Source of the DNA: Gammaproteobacteria bacterium | GTDB lineage: Bacteria > Pseudomonadota > Gammaproteobacteria > Xanthomonadales > SZUA-36 | Assembly: GCA_021772915.1 (NCBI GenBank) | Contig: JAJFLB010000053.1 | Span: 186,001 to 250,000, forward strand | Reading direction: 5' to 3' | Length of the DNA stretch: 64,000 nt | Part shown: in pieces, positions 62,750 through 64,000 of the stretch | Layout: the number at the start of each line of letters is the position of its first letter | Position numbering within the stretch: position 1 is the stretch's first letter | Program-made: the position numbers and the translations under genes | The notes under the pieces: model-generated | The model's input: the letters and a program-made list of their open reading frames with translations, nothing else | What the model was told of the DNA's origin: nothing | Databases searched by the model: none

Positions 62750-63937
62750 GTGGCCACGCGGCGGTCATGGTATGTACGGGTCAGCTTGCCGCTCTTTCTT
62801 GTTGTGTTTGTGCTCATGCTGTGTGAGGGCTTGTTCCTCGTCTACTACAACGTAGTGCCACCCAAAAATTACAACCTGATCGCACCCGCCAAATCGAGAC
62901 TGCACATATTTCAAGCATCTCAGAGCGGCAATTTTTATTCGGTCAAGCCAAACTATGAGCAAGATTTTGTAAACCACGAATTTCAGATCGGGGTGCGCAC
63001 CAATAATATTGGTCTTCGGGAAGACCGCGACTTCCACGGTGAGCCGGTTGACATCGCGTTTATTGGCGACTCATTTACCTTCGGTTGGGGTGTGGAAGCG
63101 GGTGAGCGTTACTCCGATGTTGTGCGGCGGGCATATCCCGGGAAGCGGGTTCTATCCTATTCCTATCCCAATGGTCATTCGCCGATCAGTTATTTGGCAT
63201 TCCTGCAGGCGCACCCGGAACTCATGCCCCGTGTACTCGTGCTGGGACTGTTTGCTTTCAACGATCTGGCTGAAGATACCGCCGATGCAATCGTGGAGCG
63301 TGACCCAGACACGGGTTGCATAGATCGGGTCGGGAGCAAAACCTACGCCGTGGACGAGCGTGGTTTTATCTACGCGAACGATCGCCCGCCACCCGACCCC
63401 ACATCGTGGCAGGGCATATTGCGCAATTTGGCCATTGGACGCACGCTTATTGTTAGCCAGCATCAACTGGCCTCAACGGGCAAACCAAGAGCCAAACCAG
63501 AGGGATTGCTACCTTTGGACAGCGGCCAGTTCGATGAGACTGCACAATTGGCTCTGGGTCATGTCGCGGCACTTGACCAACTTGCCCGTGATCAGGGGGC
63601 GACACTCCTGGTGTTCTACATTCCGTTTGTCAGCCACGTGGGTGATTACCCGGTTTGTCTTTACGCTCCCGAGACTTGTGATCTTCAGCGCCAGATTAAT
63701 CCCCTGGGTGAAGCGCTGGTCTCATGGGCGGAACGGCGTGGCATCCATTTCATCGACCCGCTAACACGATTTCGAGAGCTGGAAGCCAGTGGGCAACGAC
63801 TGCATTTTGAGTTGGACGGGCACTGGACTCCGACAGGGCACGCGGCGGCTGGAGAGTTAATTGTCGAGTATCTGCGAAGGAACGAGGAAGAGTTTTTCAG
63901 CGGAAACCGGGTAAAAGGCACTATCATGTGCCGCTAG
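62750..63937 (+). CDS. membrane-anchored SGNH/GDSL-like hydrolase
   Basis: About 395 residues with an N-terminal anchor (LPLFLVVFVLMLCEGLFLVYY, split). The SGNH core begins with FIGDSFTFGWGV (catalytic Ser); NDLAED gives a candidate Asn, and ELDGHWTPTGHAA carries the Asp/His pair near the C-terminus. Relatives act as O-acetyl transferases or esterases on polysaccharides. I use the GTG at 62750, one base past the DUF5989 stop; a TTG at 62720 is also in frame. It completes the four-gene cassette. Confidence 0.86.
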   Translation: MATRRSWYVRVSLPLFLVVFVLMLCEGLFLVYYNVVPPKNYNLIAPAKSRLHIFQASQSGNFYSVKPNYEQDFVNHEFQIGVRTNNIGLREDRDFHGEPVDIAFIGDSFTFGWGVEAGERYSDVVRRAYPGKRVLSYSYPNGHSPISYLAFLQAHPELMPRVLVLGLFAFNDLAEDTADAIVERDPDTGCIDRVGSKTYAVDERGFIYANDRPPPDPTSWQGILRNLAIGRTLIVSQHQLASTGKPRAKPEGLLPLDSGQFDETAQLALGHVAALDQLARDQGATLLVFYIPFVSHVGDYPVCLYAPETCDLQRQINPLGEALVSWAERRGIHFIDPLTRFRELEASGQRLHFELDGHWTPTGHAAAGELIVEYLRRNEEEFFSGNRVKGTIMCR

Positions 63938-63993
63938 CACAGTACACTGGCTATCCTGGAGGCGTGAAAGTCTAAATCAGAGGAATATAAGCA

Positions 63994-64000
63994 ATGAAAG
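63994..64000 (+). CDS. start of an unidentified gene (cut by the window end)
   Basis: An ATG at 63994 preceded by AGAGGAA at 63980-63986, well spaced, followed by AAAG at the window edge. It suggests another gene in the carbamoyltransferase run. The product cannot be named from three bases of code. Confidence 0.5.

Noticed and set aside
1-64000. CRISPR arrays, tRNA or rRNA genes, prophage
   Set aside because: No regularly spaced repeats, cloverleaf sequences, ribosomal RNA segments or phage structural genes were seen on reading.

Overview
This window reads as chromosomal DNA of a free-living, Gram-negative, aerobic heterotroph, most likely a marine gammaproteobacterium. The evidence is a TonB-dependent receptor, outer-membrane and lipoprotein-type exported proteins, a 1,649-residue NAD-dependent glutamate dehydrogenase, cobalamin-dependent methionine synthase, and many secreted peptidases and amidohydrolases. 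TPR-sulfotransferases and BNR-propeller proteins suggest a Woeseiaceae-like lineage, but that placement is inference. GC content appears to be in the low fifties. I saw no rRNA, tRNA, CRISPR array, prophage or intact transposase.

Layout. 0-2.2 kb: CoA biosynthesis (panC end, coaBC, coaX). 2.2-9 kb: a DUF502 protein, an orphan ImuB, and a small-protein/YtrA-type regulator/ABC exporter operon cut by a 267-bp MITE-like element, then a Na+/solute symporter. 9-15 kb: FKBP isomerase, DUF2058 protein, and metH with an ArsR-methyltransferase fusion regulator. 15-22 kb: NAD-GDH, NAD kinase and a 5'-nucleotidase. 22-26.4 kb: KDPG aldolase, a small conserved protein, a secreted S9 peptidase behind a hairpin-rich leader, a truncated zinc-ribbon protein and an exported methyltransferase. 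26.4-30 kb: a GT4-WbsX fusion and a second WbsX glycan enzyme. 30-34 kb: a BNR propeller protein and a DUF4956 membrane protein. 34-41 kb: a TonB receptor flanked by two TPR-sulfotransferases. 41-47 kb: amidohydrolase, NADP-GDH, exported RidA, OsmC, and a DUF5916 outer-membrane protein.

47-54.3 kb (minus strand) is a tightly packed set: GGR-like flavoprotein, cNMP-binding protein, GltD-like Fe-S flavoprotein, ABHD18-like hydrolase, PlsB-like acyltransferase and TVP38 membrane protein. I propose it as a candidate regulated redox/lipid system. 54.4-60.3 kb: SRPBCC protein, PLP decarboxylase, a divergent MarR/VOC pair with tandem operators, a PQQ-propeller lipoprotein and arylamine N-acetyltransferase. 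60.3-64 kb: a translationally coupled cassette of carbamoyltransferase, SxtJ, a 49-aa DUF5989 protein and an SGNH hydrolase, followed by the first bases of another gene.

Three loci carry palindromic REP-like repeats (around 4.5, 7.4 and 35.9 kb); two of them reach into the ends of coding sequences. The two glutamate dehydrogenases (NAD catabolic type at 15 kb, NADP biosynthetic type at 42 kb) and the adjacent NAD kinase tie nitrogen flow to NAD(P) balance. MetH with its ArsR-type regulator fits control of the methyl cycle.
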